The position numbers were made by a program, and so were the translations under genes. The notes beneath the pieces were generated by a model that was not told where the DNA came from, searched no databases, and saw only the letters and a list, made by a program, of their open reading frames with translations. Below, piece by piece: positions 17,336-26,760 of a stretch of 63,773 nucleotides of DNA. Position 1 is the first letter of the stretch. The number at the start of each line of letters is the position of its first letter. The stretch is from Dehalococcoidales bacterium (GTDB taxonomy: Bacteria > Chloroflexota > Dehalococcoidia > Dehalococcoidales > UBA2162): contig JAFGCW010000004.1 of the NCBI GenBank assembly GCA_016932435.1, positions 1 through 63,773 on the forward strand. Direction: 5' to 3'.

Positions 17336-18631
17336 TCACTGGCCAAAACCCAGCCAACTCCTGGTATGAGGATCTATCGTCATCATTGATTCTGCGATCA
17401 TTTTCAGTTCATCCATGGATACTGTCTCGCTGATCAGGGTGTAGTGTATGTCATATACCCACCAGTCGATCCTGTTGTCACTGATTATTACCGTTTTATT
17501 GCGTATGATGGTTCTTTCACCGGTATAGCCGGCGGTAGGTTCGGTAATTCCCGGTTCCGGGTTTAAAATAACATCAAGACCTTTATAATACGCGGTAACA
17601 GAGCGCGGTATCTCGTCACCAAGCTCATAACCGATCGGAGGAGGATCGATGCTCTCAGGTAAATATTGAGGCAGCAGGATATGCAGCAGGAAATCCGATG
17701 CATTCTCGGCTTCACGGTAAGACACCATCCCGACAGGAAGGATCTCCTCCGGATCTATATAAAAACCCATGGATACCCTTTCATGACGAGAACTCACTCC
17801 GAATATCTCATAATTACAATCGATTGACAGACTATAGCGTGGTTCATCTACCAGAGCATGATACGGCCAGGCTGTTTCTCCCGGTCTCGGGGCAACTTCG
17901 GAGAATGAGCGGCGAAGCAATTCCGGCGACGGTGCATCCTGACCAACCTTAATTTCTACCTTGATATCCCTAGCTCTCCCCGGTTTCAACGAAAAAGCAT
18001 CATCCACGATCTCGACCTGGATGTCTTCCGGTAACTCGCCATATTGAACGAGCGATACACGTATGGTTTCTAAGGAATTATTCTGTATATGGAGCGTAAA
18101 TTTTCTCGACTCGCCACGCAGTATCCGCAGGTCTTTCACCGATTCAAGACTGACTTCCAGCACCTTCCTTGGCGGTGATGTTACCGATCCGGCGATTCTA
18201 ACCAGTTCGTCAAGTTCTACTTCTTTATCAGCCGTCAAGGTTAACTGGCGACTTTCTCTATCGTACCATACGAGGTTATTATAATCAGTTCCACGAAAAA
18301 CGTGTATAGTTGTATTACCAACAGCAATTTTTTCAGTTTTAGTTTTAAAAGTATGAGCATCCCAATCGATACCCAGTGAAATCGGGTGCTGGGATGTATT
18401 GTCTGAATCTTTTACGTCTCCGATCTCGATTTCAATATTCCAGAAAGAGTACTCGATATCGCCTTCCACATCGATCGATTTAATCTCGTAGCCTTCCGGC
18501 AGGTACTCCGGGAGAGGTACGGGAAGTCCCATGATATTCTCCGCCTTCTCGATAATTGTCATTTCTTTACCGCAGGATACGGGTGAAACCAAAGCTAATA
18601 TCAGGCAAACAATCATCAACCTTGAACTCAT
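17336..18631 (-). CDS. Lipoprotein with two DUF4367-like domains
   Basis: A 431-residue exported protein. The leader (residues 1-19) ends in SPVSC, so C20 is the likely lipidated residue. PVPLPEYLPEGYEIKSIDVEGD (about 36-57) and LLPQYLPESIDPPPIGYELG (about 318-337) look like two DUF4367 starts, separated by a beta-sandwich of about 130 residues. DUF4367 domains occur in extracytoplasmic and anti-sigma-type proteins; the role here is unknown. The ribosome site is weak. It converges on the acyl-CoA ligase gene with 11 bases between stops. Confidence 0.7.
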   Translation of the reverse strand: MSSRLMIVCLILALVSPVSCGKEMTIIEKAENIMGLPVPLPEYLPEGYEIKSIDVEGDIEYSFWNIEIEIGDVKDSDNTSQHPISLGIDWDAHTFKTKTEKIAVGNTTIHVFRGTDYNNLVWYDRESRQLTLTADKEVELDELVRIAGSVTSPPRKVLEVSLESVKDLRILRGESRKFTLHIQNNSLETIRVSLVQYGELPEDIQVEIVDDAFSLKPGRARDIKVEIKVGQDAPSPELLRRSFSEVAPRPGETAWPYHALVDEPRYSLSIDCNYEIFGVSSRHERVSMGFYIDPEEILPVGMVSYREAENASDFLLHILLPQYLPESIDPPPIGYELGDEIPRSVTAYYKGLDVILNPEPGITEPTAGYTGERTIIRNKTVIISDNRIDWWVYDIHYTLISETVSMDELKMIAESMMTIDPHTRSWLGFGQ

Positions 18632-18827
18632 CTTTTAACCAGATCCCCTGTCATAATATGTCCATCATTGTCAGTTTATTTAATTCGCTACCGAATATTA
18701 AGTTTACCTTTCCTGAAAATCTGTGTCAATAAATGATTATTAGTGAATAATATTTGGCAATTGTAACAATTTGAACTCCCTCATCACTTGTATTATCCTT
18801 AGGGAAATAGGTTAGGAGATAGAGCTG

Positions 18828-19790
18828 ATGAAAGATTTTCAGGGAAAAGTTGCGTTTATAACCGGAGGAGCTTCCGGCGCCGGGCTCGGACAGGCCAAGG
18901 TATTCTCCGAAGCCGGCTGTAAAATAGTTATCGCGGATATCCGGCAGGACCACTTGGACGAAGCAAAAGCCTACTTCAAGGACAAGAATGTTAATATCCA
19001 TACCATTCAACTGGATATCACGGACCGCAAGGCTTACGCGGAAGCTGCCGACGAGGTAGAGAAGGTCTTCGGCGAACCTCCACAGTTAGTATTCAATACT
19101 GCCGGCGTGAATACCTTCGGGCCGGTCGAAGCGTCCACTTTCGAGGATTTCGACTGGGTACTGGGTGTCTGCCTGGGTGGTGTCATTAATGGCATGATAA
19201 CATTCGTCCCGCGAATGATACAGGCTGGTAAAGGCGGGCATATCACCACAGTCTCTTCGTGGGGAGGATTCATGGGCTTCGCCAATACCGCTCCATATGC
19301 CTGTGCCAAAGCCGCGGTGAATAACCTGATGGAGAGTTACTACATGGGCTTGAAACCTTATGGAATAGGCGTCTCTTGCCTCTGTCCTATAGGGATCAAC
19401 TCGAATATTCACGAATCCACGCTGACCCGGCCGGAACACCTGAAAGCTACCGGCTATAACGTCTCAGAGGAAACGATGCAGTTCGAATACGACGCCTTCT
19501 ACTGCACCGGTATCGACCCGGTTGACCTGGCAAAAATAGTGAAAAAGGGCATAGAGGACGAGCAGTTTTATATCTTCCAGTTCGATAATCCTGAACAGAT
19601 GCTGAGGGACAATTTCGAGCGTGTTATCAACCTTTCTTCCGCAGAAGGAATAAAGAAGATGGAAGAACAGCAGAAGAAACGCATGGAGGAAATGGCCGGA
19701 CAATCAGGTCCGCCCAGTCCGATGGCACGCGGTGCCGAAGTAGGTTGGGGAAAAGCCCGTGAAGACATTACCTGGGTAAAAGACCGGTAA
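18828..19790 (+). CDS. SDR-family oxidoreductase with C-terminal extension
   Basis: A 320-residue SDR. TGGASGAGLG (12-21), NTAG (90-93), S143/S144 and Y157-x3-K161 (YACAK) are intact. D37 suggests NAD specificity. The protein is about 60 residues longer than classical SDRs, ending in a charged EEQQKKRMEEMAG helix and a Pro/Gly tail. TTAGGAG precedes the ATG. It is not close to the tandem SDR pair. Substrate unknown. Confidence 0.88.
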   Translation: MKDFQGKVAFITGGASGAGLGQAKVFSEAGCKIVIADIRQDHLDEAKAYFKDKNVNIHTIQLDITDRKAYAEAADEVEKVFGEPPQLVFNTAGVNTFGPVEASTFEDFDWVLGVCLGGVINGMITFVPRMIQAGKGGHITTVSSWGGFMGFANTAPYACAKAAVNNLMESYYMGLKPYGIGVSCLCPIGINSNIHESTLTRPEHLKATGYNVSEETMQFEYDAFYCTGIDPVDLAKIVKKGIEDEQFYIFQFDNPEQMLRDNFERVINLSSAEGIKKMEEQQKKRMEEMAGQSGPPSPMARGAEVGWGKAREDITWVKDR

Positions 19791-19877
19791 AATATTCATA
19801 ACAATATAAAAAACCTATTGACAAGTCATGGGTAAATGGTCTATTGTCCAGTCACCAGAATAAAGGGAGGTACACCA

Positions 19878-20018
19878 ATGCAAGCTTACTGTGTAAAATG
19901 CCGGTCAAAACAGGAAATGAAAGACGCGAAAGCAATAACGATGAAGAACGGAAAACCAGCAACGCAGGGAGTATGTCCCAAATGCGGAACCAAGATGTTT
20001 AGAATCGGCAAAAGCTAG
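19878..20018 (+). CDS. DUF5679 zinc-ribbon protein
   Basis: A 46-residue protein starting MQAYCVKCRSKQEMKDAK, with C5-x2-C8 and a second CPKC pair, ending GTKMFRIGKS. This matches the DUF5679 family, a single zinc ribbon often found alone or at topoisomerase tails in Chloroflexota. AAAGGGAGGT lies before ATG 19878; an upstream frame to 19836 is not part of the family. Confidence 0.88.
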   Translation: MQAYCVKCRSKQEMKDAKAITMKNGKPATQGVCPKCGTKMFRIGKS

Positions 20019-20405
20019 GCATCATCCGGACGAGTAATAACACCGCTTAATAATCCCTTTATAGAAATTACAATACGCTGGCATCATCGGCAAGCAGAGC
20101 TGCTCCGAGAACATTCACGAACTGCGGTTTTTCAGCGAGAAGGATACGTGTGTCCGGAAATACTGGTATCCCGTCTCGTAAACACCTTTAATGATACACT
20201 CATCCTTCGACGGGCTCAGGACGAGTGGTATCATACTATCCTGTCCGCTCATGGTTCGATAAACTTACCATGAGTAAATCCAGAAGAATTCCCATGAATT
20301 ATCCAGTGAACATATGAGACAGTACACTAGAAAAACGGCTGAAAATGGGTATTTGTACCTCTCCTGTCAGTGAGAAGTACTTTTTTCGTTCTCTTTTTCA
20401 ATACC
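20019..20405. other. Intergenic region carrying two palindromic repeats
   Basis: About 390 bases without a gene between convergent units. Its main content is the tandem repeat pair at 20199-20274; the remainder shows nothing clear. Confidence 0.5.
20199..20274. repeat. Two tandem copies of a TTCGAC-type palindromic repeat
   Basis: CTCATCCTTCGACGGGCTCAGGACGAG spans 20199-20225 (key elements CTCATCC, TTCGAC, GCTCAGG). A diverged copy with CTCATGG, TTCGAT and CCATGAG spans 20248-20274. Each can form a hairpin. This kind of TTCGACAAGCTCA palindrome is widespread as short interspersed repeats. Confidence 0.7.
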
Positions 20406-21734
20406 TTAGCCATTCTTAACAGATTCGAGGATCTCGATGAAGGAATCTATCCTGGCATGAGTATCGACCTCTGAATATGAGCTGATATCCACGATGTCAC
20501 TCTCAAGAACGAGTGAAGGAATATCCCGGTATACTTTTTTCAACTGGTTAAGCTGCCAGATAAGACCGGGATGCCAGGTACGGCATGAAAATGCTTCGTG
20601 CATTACCACGCCGTCTATATCATAGTCCTCTATATACTGGATCAGTCTTTCCACGTCAGGATGCGAACCGGGTCGTTTCCGTGCCGCGTCATACCAGAAG
20701 GTCCAGTACTTGATCCAGCGCCAGGCGATATGCTCGAGGGGATCACTGATCTTAGTTAGGTCGATGTCAAAGCGACGGGTATTTTCAAAAGTACGATAGG
20801 TCGTTTCAGCCGGAAATACCGCGCCTTTGCTGTTAAAATAATTAAAGTCGGAAAGAGCAAACCAGGAAGGTAAACCACCTCCCCAGAGAAGACGGTATTT
20901 TTCGTCCGGAATTACTCCCTCACCATTCGCTACCTTCTGCTTGAGTTCAGCGTTCAACTCCAGGAAGAAATCATATGCCTCCTGCATACCCATCATAAAA
21001 GCGATCGGAACCATTGTGTTCATCGCATCGCCGGTGTCCATTGGACAGGGCTTTGCCTTTCGAAGTTCGTACGTATCCCATATCAGGTCCCAGGTTCTAT
21101 CTGTTATGTCAACCATTTCGGTGAGTCTGTCCCAGTCCATCTTGTGGCCGGTATGTTTTTCCATGAACTCGACCAGGCCGCGTAACTGCTCGACGATGTA
21201 CTTCACGTAGTACTCCTGCACTTCCCGGTAATCATAATCGGATTCATACTGAGGCCATGGCATACCGACTTCGTAGACCGGCACATCCGGCATATAGTGC
21301 TGGGCTGCCTGGTACCATTTATTTCTCGGGTCGCAGACAAGCTGTCCGCTACCAAGCATCATGTCCGGCCTGACCATACCCCTCCATGGAGCGTCGGGCG
21401 GCATTTCACCGAGCTCGGCACGCCAGATGTCGAATCCCAGGTCACAGAGCGCGTAAGTACACAGAGAACGAGAGAAATTCTCTGCTTCAGCTTTTTCCAG
21501 GAAGCGCTGAGCGTCCCGCTTGGCAGCGCATACCCCGGCATAATTCTCCGTCCATACCGGCACCACGTCCATCGCATGAATAATCTCATCATACGCGCAG
21601 ACAATGAAGCTGTATGCCACGGGTTTTCCTTCTTCTTTCGCCTGCTGTGCTTTTATCGTCAGTTCGCGACTCAGCCTGCCGGCTTTTCCGGCTGCTTCTG
21701 TGGTGTGAGTTCTCTGTTTTCTTTCCTCGGTCAT
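20406..21734 (-). CDS. 2-hydroxyacyl-CoA dehydratase / benzoyl-CoA reductase-like subunit (1)
   Basis: A 442-residue member of the HgdA/HgdB-BcrB/BcrC superfamily. Candidate cluster cysteines include C46 (SFIVCAYDE), C92 (SLCTYALCD) and a later FSCRTW; the ending LVLESDIVDISSYSEVDTHARIDSF is family-typical. Such subunits pair as heterodimers holding [4Fe-4S] clusters and drive ketyl-radical dehydration or ring reduction with an ATP-dependent activator. ATG 21734 is chosen because AGAGG precedes it; it follows the partner's stop by 10 bases. No activator gene (HgdC/BadF type) is in the window. Exact substrate unknown. Confidence 0.85.
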   Translation of the reverse strand: MTEERKQRTHTTEAAGKAGRLSRELTIKAQQAKEEGKPVAYSFIVCAYDEIIHAMDVVPVWTENYAGVCAAKRDAQRFLEKAEAENFSRSLCTYALCDLGFDIWRAELGEMPPDAPWRGMVRPDMMLGSGQLVCDPRNKWYQAAQHYMPDVPVYEVGMPWPQYESDYDYREVQEYYVKYIVEQLRGLVEFMEKHTGHKMDWDRLTEMVDITDRTWDLIWDTYELRKAKPCPMDTGDAMNTMVPIAFMMGMQEAYDFFLELNAELKQKVANGEGVIPDEKYRLLWGGGLPSWFALSDFNYFNSKGAVFPAETTYRTFENTRRFDIDLTKISDPLEHIAWRWIKYWTFWYDAARKRPGSHPDVERLIQYIEDYDIDGVVMHEAFSCRTWHPGLIWQLNQLKKVYRDIPSLVLESDIVDISSYSEVDTHARIDSFIEILESVKNG

Positions 21735-21744
21735 ATTAAACCTC

Positions 21745-22893
21745 TCATCCAATCATCTCCAGGAACGCCTGTACTCTTGTCCTGAGCCGGCTGATAGTCG
21801 ATTGCGAATACTGGTCCTCGATATAGAGTACCGGAGTTCCTTTCGACTCGATATAGTCTTTCATTGCCGGTACCTCAAAACCATACGGATCACAGTACAT
21901 GTAAATATAAAGGATCACTCCGTTAACACTATATTCGTCGACAGCACGGATAATATGCCCGAACCTGTCATCCAGCGATTCATCGTATGTTCCCTGTACT
22001 TCCCGATAGGTTCTGCCGCACTTGATCCTTCTCAGGTACCGTTCGGCAATACCGTCTACCGGATTGGCGGTGACTTCCGCCATCGGGAAATATTCGCGTG
22101 TTCCGGGGCAAAGGTCGTCGACGACCACGCTGGCACCGGAATCCTCGACAACATCGATAAGCGCCGTATCGTCCACCTCGGCACCGACTATCATTATACG
22201 GTGAGGTTGCTGGACCAGAACGGTTTCCCTGTTCTTTATCTCTTCAATGACTCCGGAGAGTAATTCGATGCTCTCTTCCGGGGGTATACCCATTATCCCA
22301 ACCAGGATTTTCGTCATTTCACTGCCGGTCAGCAGCGGCGGATCGGACTTCCTCAGTTCATACAGCTCCCTGACCAGCGTTCTGATGCTGTTATGGAGTT
22401 CAACAGCCTGTGCAAGATCTTCGTCAGTAATGTCTTTTCCGGCGTAGTTCCCGATACTTTTCCTGAAGGTGTTCAGTTCGTTTTTATAGAATTCCAGCGA
22501 AGAATCGTCTATCGAATGCGGCAGGTTGACCAGGTGCGAGTATGGAACGTCCAGGCTGTATTTCCATATATCATAGGTCCGGCTGATGCTGTCGCAGGCA
22601 TGAGGAATGACCAGTCCGTCCAGAAATTCGTACCTGCCTTTTAGCGTCACGTCGTAGGCGCTACGTACCACCGGGCAAATGATGGTCTCCATCTGAGTAT
22701 CGGCACGTGTTATCGGTTCATTCACGTCGCCTTTTATCCTGAAAGGAATAAATCCCGCCGCTGTGATTATCTCAACCGGCGTGAACGCACACAGGTATCC
22801 GATCACCTTTCTGCCCTGCTCGTGCAATTCACGGGCATGAGAACCGTAATCAGAATATAGTCTATCAATCCGTTCCAAACTGTTATCAGCCAT
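21745..22893 (-). CDS. 2-hydroxyacyl-CoA dehydratase / benzoyl-CoA reductase-like subunit (2)
   Basis: A 382-residue protein of the same superfamily. Candidate [4Fe-4S] ligands are C35 (GYLCAFTPVE), C73 (IICPVVRS) and C100 (IPHACDSISRTYDIW). The C-terminal VLYIEDQYSQSTISRLRTRVQAFLEM is the usual family ending. It probably forms the second half of a heterodimer with the next gene. Its ATG overlaps the stop of the upstream gene by eight bases, showing translational coupling of all three cluster genes. Confidence 0.87.
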   Translation of the reverse strand: MADNSLERIDRLYSDYGSHARELHEQGRKVIGYLCAFTPVEIITAAGFIPFRIKGDVNEPITRADTQMETIICPVVRSAYDVTLKGRYEFLDGLVIPHACDSISRTYDIWKYSLDVPYSHLVNLPHSIDDSSLEFYKNELNTFRKSIGNYAGKDITDEDLAQAVELHNSIRTLVRELYELRKSDPPLLTGSEMTKILVGIMGIPPEESIELLSGVIEEIKNRETVLVQQPHRIMIVGAEVDDTALIDVVEDSGASVVVDDLCPGTREYFPMAEVTANPVDGIAERYLRRIKCGRTYREVQGTYDESLDDRFGHIIRAVDEYSVNGVILYIYMYCDPYGFEVPAMKDYIESKGTPVLYIEDQYSQSTISRLRTRVQAFLEMIG

Positions 22894-23491
22894 TAAGATC
22901 CTCTATCTTAATTCTCCTGAAGGCGGCATCCGTGACCGTACCGACAAAGAAACCAGGTCGTCCTTCCATGAAATAATAGGTTATCTTCTTGGTAAAGACA
23001 GGATTATCCTCAACATAAACGGTGAATTCATCGCCAATAACGTCAACGGATGCTTTGAACCATTCATTCACCGGTATATAAGGATTTCCTTTTTCCTGTT
23101 TGGCATACGCTTCCGTCCACCAGGGAACGATGCCGTGAGCGACCGGAACATAGGCGGCGGAAACACCGGCTTCCGCTTTCGGCATAAACCAGACAATCTC
23201 ATAATTAAGAGCGTCCTGCGCCCTGATCGCAAATCCAAACCATCCGGCATTATCTCTATAAGATTTCAGAAATCGCATCTCAGCCTGCATCCGGTAGTTC
23301 TGCCTGGGTTCTCCGATCAAGGCAACTTTACCGGCATGATCCTCATCACGATAAGCCGCAGTGCCGGTTTTTACGGTTGTAGGCACATTATTTGTCAGTT
23401 GAAGCACAGACTCTTCATCCATCTGAGATACTTCCCAGAGAGGTGAATTCATTTCAAGAGAAACACTGTTAAGATCGATAATCGTACTCAT
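22886..23491 (-). CDS. LamG/DUF1080-like beta-sandwich protein coupled to dehydratase genes
   Basis: A 201-residue protein, mostly beta-strands, with WFGFAIRAQDALNYEIVWF and PVNEWFKASVDVIGDEFTVYVED, a pattern like concanavalin-type (LamG, DUF1080) binding domains. No signal peptide is present when the MSTIIDLN start at 23491 is used, so it should be cytoplasmic. Its last eight bases overlap the next gene's start. A cytoplasmic lectin-fold partner of a dehydratase is unusual; it may be a structural or substrate-binding subunit, which is inference. Confidence 0.65.
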   Translation of the reverse strand: MSTIIDLNSVSLEMNSPLWEVSQMDEESVLQLTNNVPTTVKTGTAAYRDEDHAGKVALIGEPRQNYRMQAEMRFLKSYRDNAGWFGFAIRAQDALNYEIVWFMPKAEAGVSAAYVPVAHGIVPWWTEAYAKQEKGNPYIPVNEWFKASVDVIGDEFTVYVEDNPVFTKKITYYFMEGRPGFFVGTVTDAAFRRIKIEDLNG

Positions 23492-23817
23492 TACTCTACA
23501 AACAGAACCGGTAATCACCTACGTAACTTGATTAACAAACATCCATCTAAAGGATTCCTCAAGTTCTTCTGTATTAATTCAATCTTACAATAAACTCGAA
23601 CATAATAAAAAGACCGGGAAATTAGCCAGCCGAGTAAATACTGAATCGCAGATTAGTATATGAAGCTATATAGAATTATGAAGTTTTTGTGTCCACGGAA
23701 ACAACTCTATGATTTATTAAGATAACAAAATAGTGGATAATAATTTTTCGAAATATCATCGAATATCTATTAAGAGAAGGAGATAAAACTCTAAAAGCGA
23801 TAACCTGCCTGGCATTA
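23492..23817. other. Intergenic region, nothing recognised
   Basis: About 325 AT-rich bases upstream of the dehydratase-like cluster and downstream of the membrane protein gene. No open frame with a ribosome site and no strong hairpin. Confidence 0.5.
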
Positions 23818-24375
23818 TCACTCTGTATTTTCATCTATCAATTCTTCTATAATTTTCGGTATTTCCTCTTCCATAACTTCTGGTGTATTTCTCCCCAACG
23901 AAACGGTGATACTATAAAGCTCTCGATAAGAGATATTCACAGCTATTACATTTTCTTCTTCAGCAAACACTATTGGGAGACCACTCCAGGGAAAAGGAGA
24001 ATATGGAGAAAAAAGTACATACAATGTCTGCGTACTTCCGTCAGCTTTTTTAAATCTTACTTTAGAAATTATCGCTGCAAGGAAGTAGGTCCCAGGACTG
24101 ATTATAATAAAGGCCCCATGACTCTTCTCAATTCCCTTTCTTTTGAAAAGCACCCCGAAAGGTATAAGACCGGCTACGAAGATAAATATAATGATGATAA
24201 TGACCGTCAGTATTACTATTAGATAATCTTCATCTATACCGAGGGTCGATTTGATAACAGGACGGAATATGCCAACCAGGAAATCATAGATTACAACTTT
24301 CCCGAAGAAGAAAATAACTCCAACGAGGAAGACAGATAAAAAGCCTTTATAGAAAATATTCCTCATTTTTCTCAC
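23818..24375 (-). CDS. DUF502-like two-span membrane protein
   Basis: A 185-residue protein with membrane segments at about 10-38 and 51-76 and a cytoplasmic C-terminal domain of about 100 residues. The order FFGKVVIYDFL, a second long hydrophobic helix, then SPFPWSGLPIVFAEEENVIAVNISYRE and a late GRNTPEV resembles the DUF502 family, though distantly. Function unknown. Single gene; the start is supported by AGGTGAG a few bases upstream. Confidence 0.6.
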   Translation of the reverse strand: MRKMRNIFYKGFLSVFLVGVIFFFGKVVIYDFLVGIFRPVIKSTLGIDEDYLIVILTVIIIIIFIFVAGLIPFGVLFKRKGIEKSHGAFIIISPGTYFLAAIISKVRFKKADGSTQTLYVLFSPYSPFPWSGLPIVFAEEENVIAVNISYRELYSITVSLGRNTPEVMEEEIPKIIEELIDENTE

Positions 24376-24682
24376 CTGCTTTTTCGGCTATATTGTCTCG
24401 TTTTCTTTTACATTTTACTAGTTTCGATAATTATATCACTTTGGATTGGTGTTTTCGGAATAATTATTGGTTGACCGGAATATCATTATAAGTATTTATA
24501 AAGTAATTAATATAGTTGTCAGCAAATGTTAAATTTAGACGGTAAGCTATTTTCACCGAGTTCACGAAATAGCATTTTGCTACTATATCTCTAAGATAAA
24601 GTGATAATAATCATTTTAGTCTGAGTAATAATACTCTTAAAATATGCTATCATCGGAATTTGGATGATATAGAGGCCAAAAA
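24376..24682. other. Divergent intergenic region, no gene
   Basis: About 300 very AT-rich bases between the DUF502-like gene and the interrupted DUF6174 gene. It probably holds both promoters. I could not assign hexamers with confidence. Confidence 0.4.
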
Positions 24683-25174
24683 ATGGGGAAACGTATATTG
24701 GGGAATTATTCATTATGATCATTAATCGCGGTAACGGTATTTCTTACGTTATTGACAGTAACCTCATGTACAAGTCCGGTTCCTCGAGAACTCACCGATA
24801 ATGAAAATTTGTGGAAAGACCAGGAACTCGAGAACTATGACTTTACTCTTGAGCGTCATTGCTTTTGTCCAGAAGACTGGCGCGGTCCTGTTAATATTAA
24901 AGTTCGTAATGGGACTTCTGTTTCTGTCACCTATTTGTCCGATGGTTCGACTGTCACAGAGGGGAAGTTCGAGAACGTAGATACGATCGATAAACTGTTT
25001 ACGCTGCTGAATAACGCGTTTGCAGGACAAGGCGATTTCGATCAAAAAGCGGATTCAGTTGATGTGACCTACGATGAACAGATGGGTTACCCGGTTACCT
25101 TATATATCGATGTCTCACAGCAGATGGCTGATGAAGAACAGGGATATACAGTTACAAATCTCGTTACCAGATAG
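24683..25174 (+). pseudogene. DUF6174-like lipoprotein with in-frame TGA in the signal peptide
   Basis: ATG 24683, preceded by AGAGG, begins MGKRILGNYSL and meets TGA at 24716-24718. The frame continues SLIAVTVFLTLLTVTSC, a typical lipoprotein signal ending at the lipid-acceptor cysteine, then a DUF6174-like domain (LENYDFTLERHCFCPEDWRGP with VTVTYL-type strands) to 25174. Without the leader the protein has no export signal, so the most likely reading is a recent nonsense mutation, perhaps TGG to TGA. Selenocysteine in a signal peptide is improbable. A TTG at 24752 could start a leaderless remnant. Confidence 0.6.
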
Positions 25175-25295
25175 GTCTTTATAAATCGAGATAAATACTA
25201 ACGATAAACAATAACCCATTTTGTTAATTGGCGCTTAACCTAAAAGGGCTCATTAGGTTTATATATCCACATCGACAATTTGCGTCTGTATAAAT

Positions 25296-25856
<561 letters not shown>

Positions 25857-26062
25857 AGTTTCTCCATTTCTAAATGCTACTTTCTGGCTTTATTTCAAAA
25901 TACATCGACTTGAGGATTTATTCAAACGGTAATTAATTACTATACTCTTAATCTGACAAACACCACTATTTATTTACTGAAAGAAGAGAGCCGGAAACCA
26001 TCATCCTGCTCTCATCCAATGGCATTGTTTGTAATCCTTGATTTAGGAAAAACGTCACAAAG

Positions 26063-26093
26063 ACTGCCTGCCGATACAGTATCGGCAGGCAGT
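26063..26093. terminator. Perfect 15-bp palindrome downstream of the FdnI-like gene
   Basis: ACTGCCTGCCGATAC and its complement are separated by one base. It lies just after the leftward cytochrome gene and could end that operon. A weak T-rich stretch follows on that strand. It may instead be a short repeat element. Confidence 0.55.
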
Positions 26094-26120
26094 AAACCAC
26101 ACTCTTATTATAATGACCTG

Positions 26121-26759
26121 CTATTTACCGTTCTTTACGGTCTCATCGTACCATAAACCATGATGAGATTTTGCGTATTCTGCCGAAACTTTACCGTCTA
26201 CTATTGAAAGCAGTCCCTCGTCCATCTTGGGATGAAGAACAGCAAGCTGAATATGGATGAACAGGAAACATATGGAGAGTATGAAAGCAATGTCATGTAA
26301 TAACAGGCTGTACTGAATTACTTCCGGCGGTACCGTTCCCTTGAAAAACCATAGAATTAAGCCCGTGATAATAAATATTGCCATACCCAATAAAATACAG
26401 AGTCTGAAGAGTTTCATACCCGTATTGATATATCCCTGTGGAGGCATTTTTGTCTTGTCATTGCCGAAGTAATAACCCGGGGCTGCCTTGACCCATTCCA
26501 GGTCAACTTTTCCCCATGTAAAGGCTTCCTTGATAAAACTCCATGATTTCCTGATGTGAAGGATTGCGTATAACAGAGGTGCTCCAAGCAGCAACACGGC
26601 TCCAACCCGGTGGATGATACGAATCCAGATACCGACCGGAGTGAAACCAAACCATGATCCGAAGAGTAGCAGGCCTGATAAAGCCAACCATAAAAATGCG
26701 ACTACATGAACCCAGTGAAACCATCTTGCCGAGGATGTATAGCGTTCTATTTGCTGCAT
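26121..26759 (-). CDS. Formate dehydrogenase gamma-type cytochrome b subunit
   Basis: A 212-residue protein with four predicted membrane helices (about 17-37, 51-70, 113-137, 147-172). Histidines H15/H18, H50 and two in the last helices (LLHDIAF, LFIHIQL) can ligate two b hemes as in FdnI/HybB-like subunits. The family takes electrons from an iron-sulfur subunit and reduces quinone. It starts one base after the beta gene, whose end supplies the GGAGGT ribosome site. No catalytic molybdopterin subunit is encoded nearby. Confidence 0.85.
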   Translation of the reverse strand: MQQIERYTSSARWFHWVHVVAFLWLALSGLLLFGSWFGFTPVGIWIRIIHRVGAVLLLGAPLLYAILHIRKSWSFIKEAFTWGKVDLEWVKAAPGYYFGNDKTKMPPQGYINTGMKLFRLCILLGMAIFIITGLILWFFKGTVPPEVIQYSLLLHDIAFILSICFLFIHIQLAVLHPKMDEGLLSIVDGKVSAEYAKSHHGLWYDETVKNGK

Positions 26760-26760
26760 A

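Noticed and set aside
24716..24718. Selenocysteine reading of the UGA in the DUF6174-like gene
   Set aside because: The codon falls in a cleaved signal peptide with no redox motif and no hairpin after it.
26063..26093. Palindrome as an attachment or recombination site
   Set aside because: No integrase or second copy in the window; a terminator or repeat is the simpler reading.
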